Assembly (NCBI GenBank): GCA_013151785.1
Contig: JAADHP010000296.1
Span: forward strand, 1 to 13,823
Direction: 5' to 3'
DNA: 13,823 nt
DNA from: Nitrospirota bacterium
GTDB taxonomy: Bacteria; Nitrospirota; Thermodesulfovibrionia; Thermodesulfovibrionales; JdFR-85
Shown here: positions 6,590-12,953 of the stretch, in pieces
How the letters are laid out: every line of letters starts with the position of its first letter
Numbering within the stretch: the first letter of the stretch is position 1
Position numbers and translations under genes: made by a program
The notes under the pieces: model-generated
Database searches by the model: none
What the model was told of the DNA's origin: nothing
The model's input: only the letters and a program-made list of their open reading frames with translations

Positions 6590-7408
6590 TTGGTGGGAAT
6601 AAGCATTATTTTTATCTGTAAGATGGGCAGAAAAAAGACAGAACTGACTATTGCATCAACCAGCAGCACCCAGAACTCGGGTCTCTTTGATGTCCTGATT
6701 CCTGCTTACGAGAAATCCTCCAGATACAATGTCAAGGTCAGGGTTATAGCAGTTGGAACAGGAAAGGCTATCAGGATTGCAAAGAAGGGAGAGGCAGATC
6801 TGCTCTTCGTTCATGATCCCTTCAGGGAGGAAAAGTTTGTTGCCGGCGGATATGGTGTTAACCGGAGGGCTGTCATGCATAATGAGTTCGTGATTGTTGG
6901 CCCTGTGGATGACCCTGCAGGCATAAGAGGCATGAGTAGTGCTTCAGAGGCATTTGAGCATATTGCTGAAACAGGCTCTGCCTTTGTTTCACGAGGGGAT
7001 GACTCAGGTACAAACATGAAGGAACTTGATATATGGGAGGATGCCGGTATCAATCCCAGGGGTAAGGGCTGGTACTTTGAAGCAGGAGCAAAGATGGGCG
7101 ATACCCTGGTTGCAGCAGATGGGAAAAGGGCATATACACTTACTGATATGGGAACATTCCTTAATTATAAATCCGCAATTGCCCTTGAGGTGCTGGTGAA
7201 AGGCGACCCCGTGCTCAGGAACCAGTACAGTGTGATTGCTGTTAATCCTGAAAGATTTCCCCATGTCAGATACAGAGAGGCCATGGAGTTTATTGCCTAC
7301 GTGACATCATATGAAGGACAGAGCATAATTGCAGACTTCAAGAGCAATGGGGTAAGGCTCTTTTTCCCTGATGCCATACCAGCTGTGCTGAAGGAAAATA
7401 AAGGATGA
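6590..7408 (+). CDS. tupA: Tungstate-binding protein paralogue TupA (copy 1), N-terminus doubtful
   Basis: The 272-residue frame matches TupA along its length: ASTSSTQNSGLFDVLIPAYE, IAVGTGKAIRIAKKGEADLL, GVNRRAVMHNEFVIVGP, SRGDDSGTN and AYTLTDMGTFLNY. It is close to the second TupA at 7806. TupA binds tungstate outside the membrane for the TupB/TupC transporter. The start is a problem. The annotated start is TTG 6590, just after an in-frame TGA (6584), and has no ribosome binding site. The first residues (LVGISIIFIC) look like the end of a signal peptide that has lost its beginning. Ignoring base 6586 would join ATG 6577 to this frame as MNLLLVGISIIFICKMG, a plausible lipoprotein-like signal, so a single-base frameshift is possible. 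ATG 6623 would give a protein with no export signal. The gene may be a recent pseudogene. Confidence 0.75.
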   Translation: MVGISIIFICKMGRKKTELTIASTSSTQNSGLFDVLIPAYEKSSRYNVKVRVIAVGTGKAIRIAKKGEADLLFVHDPFREEKFVAGGYGVNRRAVMHNEFVIVGPVDDPAGIRGMSSASEAFEHIAETGSAFVSRGDDSGTNMKELDIWEDAGINPRGKGWYFEAGAKMGDTLVAADGKRAYTLTDMGTFLNYKSAIALEVLVKGDPVLRNQYSVIAVNPERFPHVRYREAMEFIAYVTSYEGQSIIADFKSNGVRLFFPDAIPAVLKENKG

Positions 7409-7441
7409 TCTTCAAGATGACAAATAAAACTCTGATATAAA

Positions 7442-7719
7442 CCCAAATCCGGTGATAAAGTTTATAGCAGTGCTATGGTAGAGTCATACACATCCCGGAT
7501 ACCCCAGAAAATCTTCCGATTTTCTGGGAGCCTCTCATTCTCGACGTGCATCCATGCACGTCTCCGAGGGAATTTTGCGATTCCGGGGTCTCCAAAAATC
7601 CCTGATTATTGGGGTTGTTCCCCTTCCTGGTGAATCTTATGCAAAATTCAAAACCCTTCAGACTCTACCATACCACTGCTTTCAGAATATTCATAGTTAT
7701 TCTTACAGCAGGACTTGGG
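7442..7719. mobile_element. MITE-like non-coding element, copy 2 (278 bp, nested inverted repeats)
   Basis: This occupies most of the gene-free stretch 7409-7805, between the two tupA genes. Outer ends CCCAAATCCGG (7442-7452) and CAGGACTTGGG (7709-7719) are imperfect complements; inner repeats lie at 7466-7485 and 7661-7680. Stretches nearly identical to copy 1 include TATGGTAGAGTC, GAAAATCTTCCGATTTTC, CCGAGGGAATTTTGCGATT and AATCTTATGCAAAATTCAAA. Hairpins: CCCAGAAAATC/GATTTTCTGGG around TTCC (7503-7528) and GACGTGCA/TGCACGTC around TCCA (7543-7562). It is shorter than copy 1 and in the same orientation. There is no coding capacity. Confidence 0.75.
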
Positions 7720-7747
7720 ATAAATATAAATAGCTGCAATAAAAAAC

Positions 7748-7761
7748 TGACAATCCTGTCA
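7748..7761. promoter_or_regulatory. Small perfect dyad upstream of tupA copy 2
   Basis: TGACA-ATCC-TGTCA is a 5-4-5 inverted repeat 45 bases before the tupA start. It could be an operator for the tup operon or a short leader hairpin. No known tungstate or molybdate regulator site is claimed. Confidence 0.3.
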
Positions 7762-7805
7762 AACCTTATTGCTGGTTCGAAATAAACTCAAAAGGAGGAT
7801 ATTAT

Positions 7806-8633
7806 ATGAAATTCTGGAGAAACAGTATCATGGGCATTTTATCAGTTCTTCTGATGGTAATAACAGTATCAACCGTTAATGCTGAGACAAGGATCCGCTG
7901 TGCATCCACCACAAGCACGCAGAACTCCGGGCTTTTCGAGTACATACTGCCCCTCTTTGAAAAGGACACAGGTATAAAGGTTGATGTTATTGCTGTTGGC
8001 ACAGGTGCTGCCCTTGAGCTTGGCAGAAGGGGTGATGTGGATGTGGTGCTTGTCCATGCCAAGGATGATGAGTTGAAGATGGTCAGGCAGGGCTGGTTTG
8101 TAAACAGGCACGATGTGATGTATAATGACTTTGTGATCGTTGGCTCTCCAGAAGACCCTGCAGGCATCAGGTCACTCCACACAGCAGTGGATGCCTTCAA
8201 AAGGATTGCAGAGTCAAAAACAAAGTTTATTTCCAGGGGTGACAACTCTGGCACCCATAAAAAGGAGAAAAAGATATGGAAAAAGGCAGGTATAAATCCG
8301 AAAGGTCAGAAGTGGTATCTTGAAGTGGGACAGGGAATGGCAAAGACACTCAGGATTGCTGCAAACCTCCGTGCCTATACATTAACAGACCGGGGCACCT
8401 ATCTCTCCCTTGTAGACAGGGAAAAACTGGGGCTTCAGATACTCCTTGAGGGTGACCCTATTCTTTTCAATCAGTATGGTGTGATGGCAGTAAATCCGGA
8501 GAAGTATCCCCATGTGAAATACAAAGAGGCAATGACCTTCATCAACTGGCTAATTTCTGATAAGGGACAAAAGGCCATCGCATCATTCAGAGATGCCAGG
8601 GGTAACCTGCTCTTTCATCCAAATGCAGACTGA
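7806..8633 (+). CDS. tupA: Tungstate ABC transporter substrate-binding protein TupA (copy 2)
   Basis: A 275-residue exported protein. Residues 1-26 are a Sec signal peptide (MKFWRN, hydrophobic core ILSVLLMVITVSTV, cleavage after VNA). The mature protein begins ETRIRCASTTSTQNSGL with the TTST oxyanion-binding segment, followed by IAVGTGAALELGRRGDVDVV, VMYNDFVIVGSPEDPAGI, SRGDNSGTHKKEKKIW and AYTLTDRGTYL, all typical of TupA. It binds tungstate and delivers it to TupB. AAGGAGG 8-10 bases before ATG 7806 fixes the start. Its TGA overlaps the tupB ATG by one base, so the three transport genes form an operon. The presence of a paralogue upstream suggests duplication. Confidence 0.92.
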   Translation: MKFWRNSIMGILSVLLMVITVSTVNAETRIRCASTTSTQNSGLFEYILPLFEKDTGIKVDVIAVGTGAALELGRRGDVDVVLVHAKDDELKMVRQGWFVNRHDVMYNDFVIVGSPEDPAGIRSLHTAVDAFKRIAESKTKFISRGDNSGTHKKEKKIWKKAGINPKGQKWYLEVGQGMAKTLRIAANLRAYTLTDRGTYLSLVDREKLGLQILLEGDPILFNQYGVMAVNPEKYPHVKYKEAMTFINWLISDKGQKAIASFRDARGNLLFHPNAD

Positions 8634-9331
8634 TGGGATTTCTTATTGAATCAACGTTGAAGGCAGTTGGAATTATCACTTCACTGGACAGGGAGTTCAT
8701 CTCCATTGTCCTGCTCTCCCTCAGGGTGTCAGGCACTGCTGTGATAATCGCCTCGGCAGCGGGCATCCTCCTTGCCGTAGGTATTTATCAGATGCAGAGC
8801 CCTGTGAAAAGGCTCCTGATTCCTCTTCTCAATACATCCATGGGGCTTCCTCCTGTTGTGGTGGGGCTCTTCATATATCTTCTCCTTTCCCGTTCAGGCC
8901 CCCTTGGCAGTCTGAACCTCCTTTATACACCCACGGCCATGATCATTGCCCAGTGTGTCCTTGCTACACCTATTATAGCAGGCATTGCCCATGCATCAAT
9001 GATCTCAGCAGACCCAGAGATAAGGTTCACGGCTCTCTGCCTTGGAGCATCAGAATTGCATGCAACTATCAGAGTGATAACGGAAACGCGCTACTCCATC
9101 CTGTCCTCTGTTGTGGCAGGTCTGGGAAGGGTGATTGCAGAGGTAGGGGCAGTGCTGATTGTGGGTGGAAACATCGCAGGCTACACCCGTGTGATGACCA
9201 CTGCCATTGCCCTTGAGGCAGACAGGGGAGATTTCATCCTTGCCATAGCCCTTGGCATGATACTGCTTCTGCTCTCATTGTGCATAAATGCCGTGCTTTA
9301 TATCTTCCAGAAGAGGGGGGCTATTGATTAA
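8633..9331 (+). CDS. tupB: Tungstate ABC transporter permease TupB
   Basis: A 232-residue integral membrane protein with hydrophobic segments at about 23-50, 59-86, 100-121, 156-179 and 200-226. The loop that contacts the ATPase (the EAA region) is visible at about 134-172: ALCLGASELHATIRVITETR then YSILSSVVAGLGRVIAEVG. It forms the membrane channel through which tungstate released by TupA passes. The start overlaps the tupA stop (TGATG) and the end overlaps tupC, so translation is probably coupled. Length and pattern are normal for TupB/ModB-type permeases. The specificity call rests on the adjacent TupA. Confidence 0.92.
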   Translation: MGFLIESTLKAVGIITSLDREFISIVLLSLRVSGTAVIIASAAGILLAVGIYQMQSPVKRLLIPLLNTSMGLPPVVVGLFIYLLLSRSGPLGSLNLLYTPTAMIIAQCVLATPIIAGIAHASMISADPEIRFTALCLGASELHATIRVITETRYSILSSVVAGLGRVIAEVGAVLIVGGNIAGYTRVMTTAIALEADRGDFILAIALGMILLLLSLCINAVLYIFQKRGAID

Positions 9332-10055
9332 GGAGATAATCGCAAAGGATATAGTGAGAACCTTTAACAGCAGATTTTCACTTCACTGCTCTATCCACCT
9401 TGAGAGCGGGCAGACCCATGCACTTCTTGGTCCCAATGGTAGTGGTAAATCCACCCTCCTAAGGACCCTCTCCCTTCTTGAAAGGCCCCAGCAGGGTGAG
9501 ATTATATACAGGGATGAAAAGGAAAGCTACCTCAATCCATTTTCAGACCTTGCTTTAAGAAGACGGGTTACCCTGGTCAACACCCGGCCTGTGGTATTCA
9601 GAGAAAGCGTACTGAAAAACGTAACATACGGATTGAGGATAAGGGGTATTGGTAGAAAGGAGTGCATGGAAAGGGCAATGGAGGCACTCCGTTCAGTAAG
9701 GCTTGAAGATCATAAGAACCAGCCTGCCCCTCTTCTGTCATCAGGGGAAAAACAGCGTCTCAGCCTTGCAAGGGCAATAGCCATTGATCCTGATGTCCTC
9801 ATGCTTGACGAGCCCACTGTAAACCTTGACCCTGAAAACACCGGGATAATAGAACAGGCAATAATGTCCCTCCACGAAAAGGGTGACAGGCTTATCCTTT
9901 TTGTTACCCATAACCTGTTCCAGGCAAGAAAGCTTGCTGATAAGGTCTTCTTTATCCATAACGGAAGGATTATAGAACAAAACAGCAAGGAAAAATTCTT
10001 CTCCTCTCCTGAGACAGAACTGGCAAGGAGATTCCTCAGAGGAGAAATATATTAA
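9324..10055 (+). CDS. tupC: Tungstate ABC transporter ATP-binding protein TupC
   Basis: I place the start at TTG 9324, giving 243 residues, because AGAGGGGGG (9312-9320) is a good ribosome binding site and ABC ATPases start about here (IKEIIAKDIVRTF). An ATG at 9288 in the same frame would add 12 residues but lacks a binding site. Walker A is GPNGSGKST (36-44), the signature LSSGEKQR (138-145), Walker B VLMLDEP (158-164) and the switch His196. The Q-loop Gln of typical members (V-F-Q-x-P) is Thr87 here (LVNTRPVVF), and the signature is LSSGE rather than LSGGE. It hydrolyses ATP to drive tungstate import. It overlaps tupB by 8 bases and ends the operon. Confidence 0.9.
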   Translation: MIKEIIAKDIVRTFNSRFSLHCSIHLESGQTHALLGPNGSGKSTLLRTLSLLERPQQGEIIYRDEKESYLNPFSDLALRRRVTLVNTRPVVFRESVLKNVTYGLRIRGIGRKECMERAMEALRSVRLEDHKNQPAPLLSSGEKQRLSLARAIAIDPDVLMLDEPTVNLDPENTGIIEQAIMSLHEKGDRLILFVTHNLFQARKLADKVFFIHNGRIIEQNSKEKFFSSPETELARRFLRGEIY

Positions 10056-10114
10056 AAACCTGGCTGTCCTCACCTCCCTGAATTGACAATTATTACTCTA
10101 TTGATCTGATCTAC

Positions 10115-10245
10115 GGGCAGGCAGGTATTGACTTTACCACTCATTCTCAGCGGACATCCATGTCCGCTTCCGAGGAGAAAATCATGTTCACCATCCAGGT
10201 GAACATGATTTTCTAAATCCGCTTAAAGTCAATACCCACCTGCCC
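10115..10245. repeat. 131-bp palindromic element downstream of tupC, probable terminator
   Basis: This is the main content of the gene-free stretch 10056-10400. The 22-base ends (10115-10136 and 10224-10245) are complementary at 20 positions. Inside are two perfect hairpins: AGCGGACA/TGTCCGCT around TCCA (10149-10168), and a 17-bp stem AGAAAATCATGTTCACC with loop ATCCA (10176-10214). The first is flanked by CATTCTC and CCGAGG as in the element at 7442-7719, and the second begins AGAAAATC and ends GATTTTCT like the hairpins of both larger elements. A run of seven T residues follows soon after the right end, so on the plus strand it could end tup transcription. Confidence 0.72.
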
Positions 10246-10297
10246 TTATCTGTTTTTTTGTTGGTCTCCCTGTCAGAAAATATAAAGACATATATGA

Positions 10298-10327
10298 CAG
10301 GCAGAGGTGATGAACCACCTCTGCCTG
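10298..10327. terminator. 12-bp hairpin between the convergent tupC and lipoprotein genes
   Basis: CAGGCAGAGGTG and CACCTCTGCCTG pair perfectly around ATGAAC. It lies 73 bases beyond the stop of the minus-strand lipoprotein gene. No strong T tract follows on either strand, so a terminator role is likely from position but not certain. Confidence 0.5.
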
Positions 10328-10400
10328 CCTCAAGAATGGATTGCTGAAGGAAAAGTATTCTGAAAGAACCCGTAACGAGTTCAAAAGTTTTCCTATTCAA

Positions 10401-10928
10401 TCACTTAGATATCTTTGTTATATGTATCTCTGTTCCTTTCTTTCCTGCCTTTTCATTTAACATTACAGTGACACCACTTTTGTCTTCCTTCTCAACAGTG
10501 AAACTTGCCATCTTACCGTTGGGAGTGGTCATCTCGTAATACTGTGGACTCTCGTCTTTCAGTTTATCCTTGTAATAGGCAATAACCTTATCAATGCCAT
10601 CTTTGGTGAAGAGATATGAAGAGGATAGAGCCTTTCCAGCCTTTTCAGCACCAGCCTGCATACTCCAGGAACCACCTTCCAGTGGAGATGCGCCCGGATA
10701 GGCATACCCTTTTATATCTTCAGGTATAACTCCTTTGCCTTTTTTAAAGATTGCCGTTCCCTCTTTTGTTTTAATTTTCATCTCCTGAACATCGCCAGAG
10801 GAAGATTTTTTCACCTTAACCTCTACAGTTCCCTCTTTTGAGGAATAAACCTCTGTCTTTTCTTTTCCCTTACATCCATATGAAACTATAAGTGTGAAGA
10901 CAACCAAAATCAGCCACAACCTTTTCAT
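10401..10928 (-). CDS. Putative lipoprotein of unknown function
   Basis: 175 residues when started at ATG 10928, chosen because GGGAGG (10939-10934) sits 5 bases before it; an ATG 30 bases upstream lacks such a site. The N-terminus MKRLWLILVVFTLIVSYGC is a lipoprotein signal with a lipobox-like S-Y-G-C, so Cys19 would be lipid-linked. The mature protein is Lys/Glu/Ser rich with a charged beta-like first part and a C-terminal domain (GYAYPGASPLEGGSW, DKVIAYYKDKLKD, KSGVTVMLNEKAGKKGTEIH). I do not recognise a named family. It is probably membrane-anchored outside the cytoplasm. It is divergent from hcp, and their promoter regions overlap. Confidence 0.8.
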   Translation of the reverse strand: MKRLWLILVVFTLIVSYGCKGKEKTEVYSSKEGTVEVKVKKSSSGDVQEMKIKTKEGTAIFKKGKGVIPEDIKGYAYPGASPLEGGSWSMQAGAEKAGKALSSSYLFTKDGIDKVIAYYKDKLKDESPQYYEMTTPNGKMASFTVEKEDKSGVTVMLNEKAGKKGTEIHITKISK

Positions 10929-10963
10929 GTAAGCCTCCCTTGTGTTTAAAATATTCAAATCTA

Positions 10964-10992
10964 TTTATAGAAAATCTCTTGATAAGATACAA
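10964..10992 (-). promoter_or_regulatory. Candidate sigma-70 promoter for the lipoprotein gene
   Basis: On the minus strand TTGTAT, 17 bases, then TATAAA reads toward the lipoprotein start (10928). It overlaps the candidate plus-strand promoter at 10979-11008. Confidence 0.45.
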
Positions 10993-11008
10993 ACTGACAC
11001 TGGATAAT
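10979..11008 (+). promoter_or_regulatory. Candidate promoter toward hcp
   Basis: TTGATA, 18 bases, then GATAAT. Transcripts from here would carry a leader of about 125 bases before hcp, with a small hairpin at 11096-11111 (CGATGC/GCATCG) followed by AATCTTTTTATT. Confidence 0.35.
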
Positions 11009-11045
11009 CTCATTATACCACAATATACTCTTTATGCAAAAAGCT

Positions 11046-11059
11046 ATGACCTATATCAT
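11046..11059. promoter_or_regulatory. Candidate CRP/FNR-family operator upstream of hcp
   Basis: ATGA-CCTATA-TCAT has the TGA-N6-TCA geometry of CRP/FNR-type sites. Its centre (11052.5) is 90 bases before the hcp ATG. If transcription began near 11094, the site would sit at -41.5, the usual place for activation. Hcp genes of anaerobes are often controlled by the CRP/FNR-family regulator HcpR. The match is short and no regulator gene lies in this window. Confidence 0.35.
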
Positions 11060-11142
11060 TGTATGCAATAGAACCTTTGGTGCATCATAAAGACACGATG
11101 CAGAGGCATCGATATTAATCTTTTTATTAGGAGGTTTAATCT

Positions 11143-12807
11143 ATGTTTTGTAATCAATGTGAACAGGCTGCAAAGGGAACTGGTTGTACCAGGGTAGGGA
11201 TCTGTGGAAAACCACCAGAGGTTTCAGCACTTCAGGACCTCCTTGAACATGCACTGAGGGGACTTTCCCTTTATGCTGTAAAGGCAAGGGAACAGGGAAT
11301 CACTGATCCTGATGTCAATGCCTTTACTATTGACGCTCTCTTTGCAACCCTTACGAATGTCAACTTCGACCCTGAAACCACAGCCAATATGATAAGAAGG
11401 GCAGTTGAACTAAGAGAAAAGCTCAGAGAGTATGCAAAGATCCATATTGAGAATGAGGTTGCAGGCTTCATCCCTGCCTCTGATATGGAAGGTTTGCTTT
11501 CTCAGGCATCCATTCACGGAATACAGTCACTACATGATGATGCAGACATCAGGTCCCTTATGCAAACAGTAATGTACGGACTTAAGGGTATTGCCGCCTA
11601 TGCAGTACATGCACGGGTACTCGGAAAGGAGGATGACACCATCTATGCCTTTATCCATGAAGCACTTGTCTCTATGCTAAATAAGGAACTTACGCTAAAC
11701 GACTGGGTCCATATTGCCCTGAAGTGCGGAGAGGTTAACCTTCGCACCATGGAACTGCTTGATTCAGCCAATACAGGCCGTTATGGAAACCCGGAACCCA
11801 CTGAGGTTTCCCTGGGCGCAAAAAAGGGCAAGGCCATACTTGTTTCAGGCCATGACCTGAAGGATCTTGAAGAACTCCTCAAACAGACAGAGGGCACAGG
11901 TATAAACATCTACACCCATGGCGAGATGCTTCCTGCCCACGGATACCCTGAACTCAAGAAATACCCTCATCTTGCAGGCCACTATGGCACAGCCTGGCAG
12001 AACCAGCAGAGAGAGTTTGCCCAGTTTCCCGGTGCGATACTGATGACAACCAACTGCATACAGAAGCCTCTGGACTCTTACAAAGATAACATCTTCACCT
12101 CAGGTCCGGTTCAGTGGCCAGGCATTACTCATATTGAGGGACATGACTTCTCACCGCTTATCAGACGTGCCCTTGAACTGCCTGGATATGAAAAGGATGT
12201 CCCTGGCAAAACGGTAATGACCGGGTTTGCAAGAAACGCCGTGCTTGGTGTGGCAGACAGAATCATCGAGGCCGTAAAGACCGGAAAGATAAGGCACTTC
12301 TTCCTTGTTGGCGGCTGTGACGGTGCAAAACCCGGCAGGGATTACTACACAAGGTTCGTGGAGCTGGCACCCAGAGACACGGTAATACTCACCCTTGCCT
12401 GTGGTAAGTTCAGGTTCTTTGACCGTGACCTCGGCGACATTGACGGTATACCAAGGCTTCTGGATGTTGGTCAGTGCAATGATGCCTATTCAGCCATAAG
12501 GATTGCCCTTGCGCTTTCCGAGGCATTCAACGTAGATGTGAATGAACTGCCCCTTTCCTTTGTCCTCTCCTGGTACGAGCAGAAGGCTGTTTCCATACTT
12601 CTGACACTGCTCTATCTGGGTATCAAGGACATAAGGCTGGGACCGAGCCTGCCTGCGTTTCTGACACCCAATGTGGTGGACTTCCTTGTTGAAACCTATG
12701 GAATCAAACCCATAAAGACAGCTGAAGAGGATCTCATGGATATCCTCTGTGATGCCAAGGACAGAGAAAGCAAGGACTGTCTTGAACTTGCAGAGATGCT
12801 TTCATAA
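11143..12807 (+). CDS. hcp: Hydroxylamine reductase / hybrid cluster protein, class I
   Basis: A 554-residue cytoplasmic metalloenzyme. The N-terminal motif C3-x2-C6-x8-C15-x5-C21 is the [4Fe-4S]-binding form seen in Desulfovibrio, unlike the longer-spaced [2Fe-2S] form of E. coli. All eight expected ligands of the hybrid Fe-S-O cluster can be read: His237 (SGHD), Glu261 (HGEM), Cys305 (TTNC), Cys392 (GGCDG), Cys420 (LACG), Cys445 (GQCND), and Glu479 and Lys481 (WYEQK). The protein reduces hydroxylamine in vitro and is linked to nitric oxide detoxification and protein S-nitrosylation. AGGAGG lies 7 bases before ATG 11143. No hcr reductase gene is adjacent, which is normal for the anaerobe type. 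A strong terminator follows, so it is probably monocistronic. Confidence 0.97.
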   Translation: MFCNQCEQAAKGTGCTRVGICGKPPEVSALQDLLEHALRGLSLYAVKAREQGITDPDVNAFTIDALFATLTNVNFDPETTANMIRRAVELREKLREYAKIHIENEVAGFIPASDMEGLLSQASIHGIQSLHDDADIRSLMQTVMYGLKGIAAYAVHARVLGKEDDTIYAFIHEALVSMLNKELTLNDWVHIALKCGEVNLRTMELLDSANTGRYGNPEPTEVSLGAKKGKAILVSGHDLKDLEELLKQTEGTGINIYTHGEMLPAHGYPELKKYPHLAGHYGTAWQNQQREFAQFPGAILMTTNCIQKPLDSYKDNIFTSGPVQWPGITHIEGHDFSPLIRRALELPGYEKDVPGKTVMTGFARNAVLGVADRIIEAVKTGKIRHFFLVGGCDGAKPGRDYYTRFVELAPRDTVILTLACGKFRFFDRDLGDIDGIPRLLDVGQCNDAYSAIRIALALSEAFNVDVNELPLSFVLSWYEQKAVSILLTLLYLGIKDIRLGPSLPAFLTPNVVDFLVETYGIKPIKTAEEDLMDILCDAKDRESKDCLELAEMLS

Positions 12808-12812
12808 ATCCG

Positions 12813-12848
12813 CTTAAGAGGTGAGCCTGGCTCACCTCTTAAGTTTTT
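12813..12848 (+). terminator. Strong intrinsic terminator of hcp
   Basis: CTTAAGAGGTGAGC and GCTCACCTCTTAAG form a perfect 14-bp stem around CTG, followed directly by TTTTT. It begins 6 bases after the hcp stop. Confidence 0.88.
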
Positions 12849-12941
12849 CTCCAGAAGGCAAGATCCTTCAGGATTGTCTTTAGAATCTCCGGCAGGTTCT
12901 TTTTCTTTGACTCCTCACATCTGCATTCAGCTATTTAATGG

Positions 12942-12947
12942 TATAAT
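12942..12947 (+). promoter_or_regulatory. -10 box placing transcription start at the MNT start codon
   Basis: A consensus TATAAT ends 6 bases before ATG 12954, so transcription should begin on or next to the start codon, giving a leaderless message. No Shine-Dalgarno sequence lies before the ATG. TTGACT at 12907 is too far away (29 bases) to be the -35 box. Confidence 0.5.
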
Positions 12948-12953
12948 ATTCTC

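Noticed and set aside
7802..8254. 150-codon minus-strand frame opposite tupA copy 2
   Set aside because: It is antisense to a clearly conserved gene with signal peptide and ribosome binding site; its Ser/Thr-rich product is a shadow translation.
10083..10111. Promoter beginning TTGACA at 10083
   Set aside because: There is no acceptable -10 box 16-18 bases away and no gene downstream on this strand before hcp.
10188..10400. 70-codon minus-strand frame downstream of the lipoprotein gene
   Set aside because: It runs through the 12-bp hairpin and part of the palindromic element, lacks a ribosome binding site and has no family-like features.
12840..12930. Minus-strand peptide-like stretch (CRCEESKKKNLPEILKTILK) ending at the hcp terminator
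   Set aside because: It has no start codon or ribosome binding site and only about 30 open codons. It may be a gene fragment, but chance is as likely.
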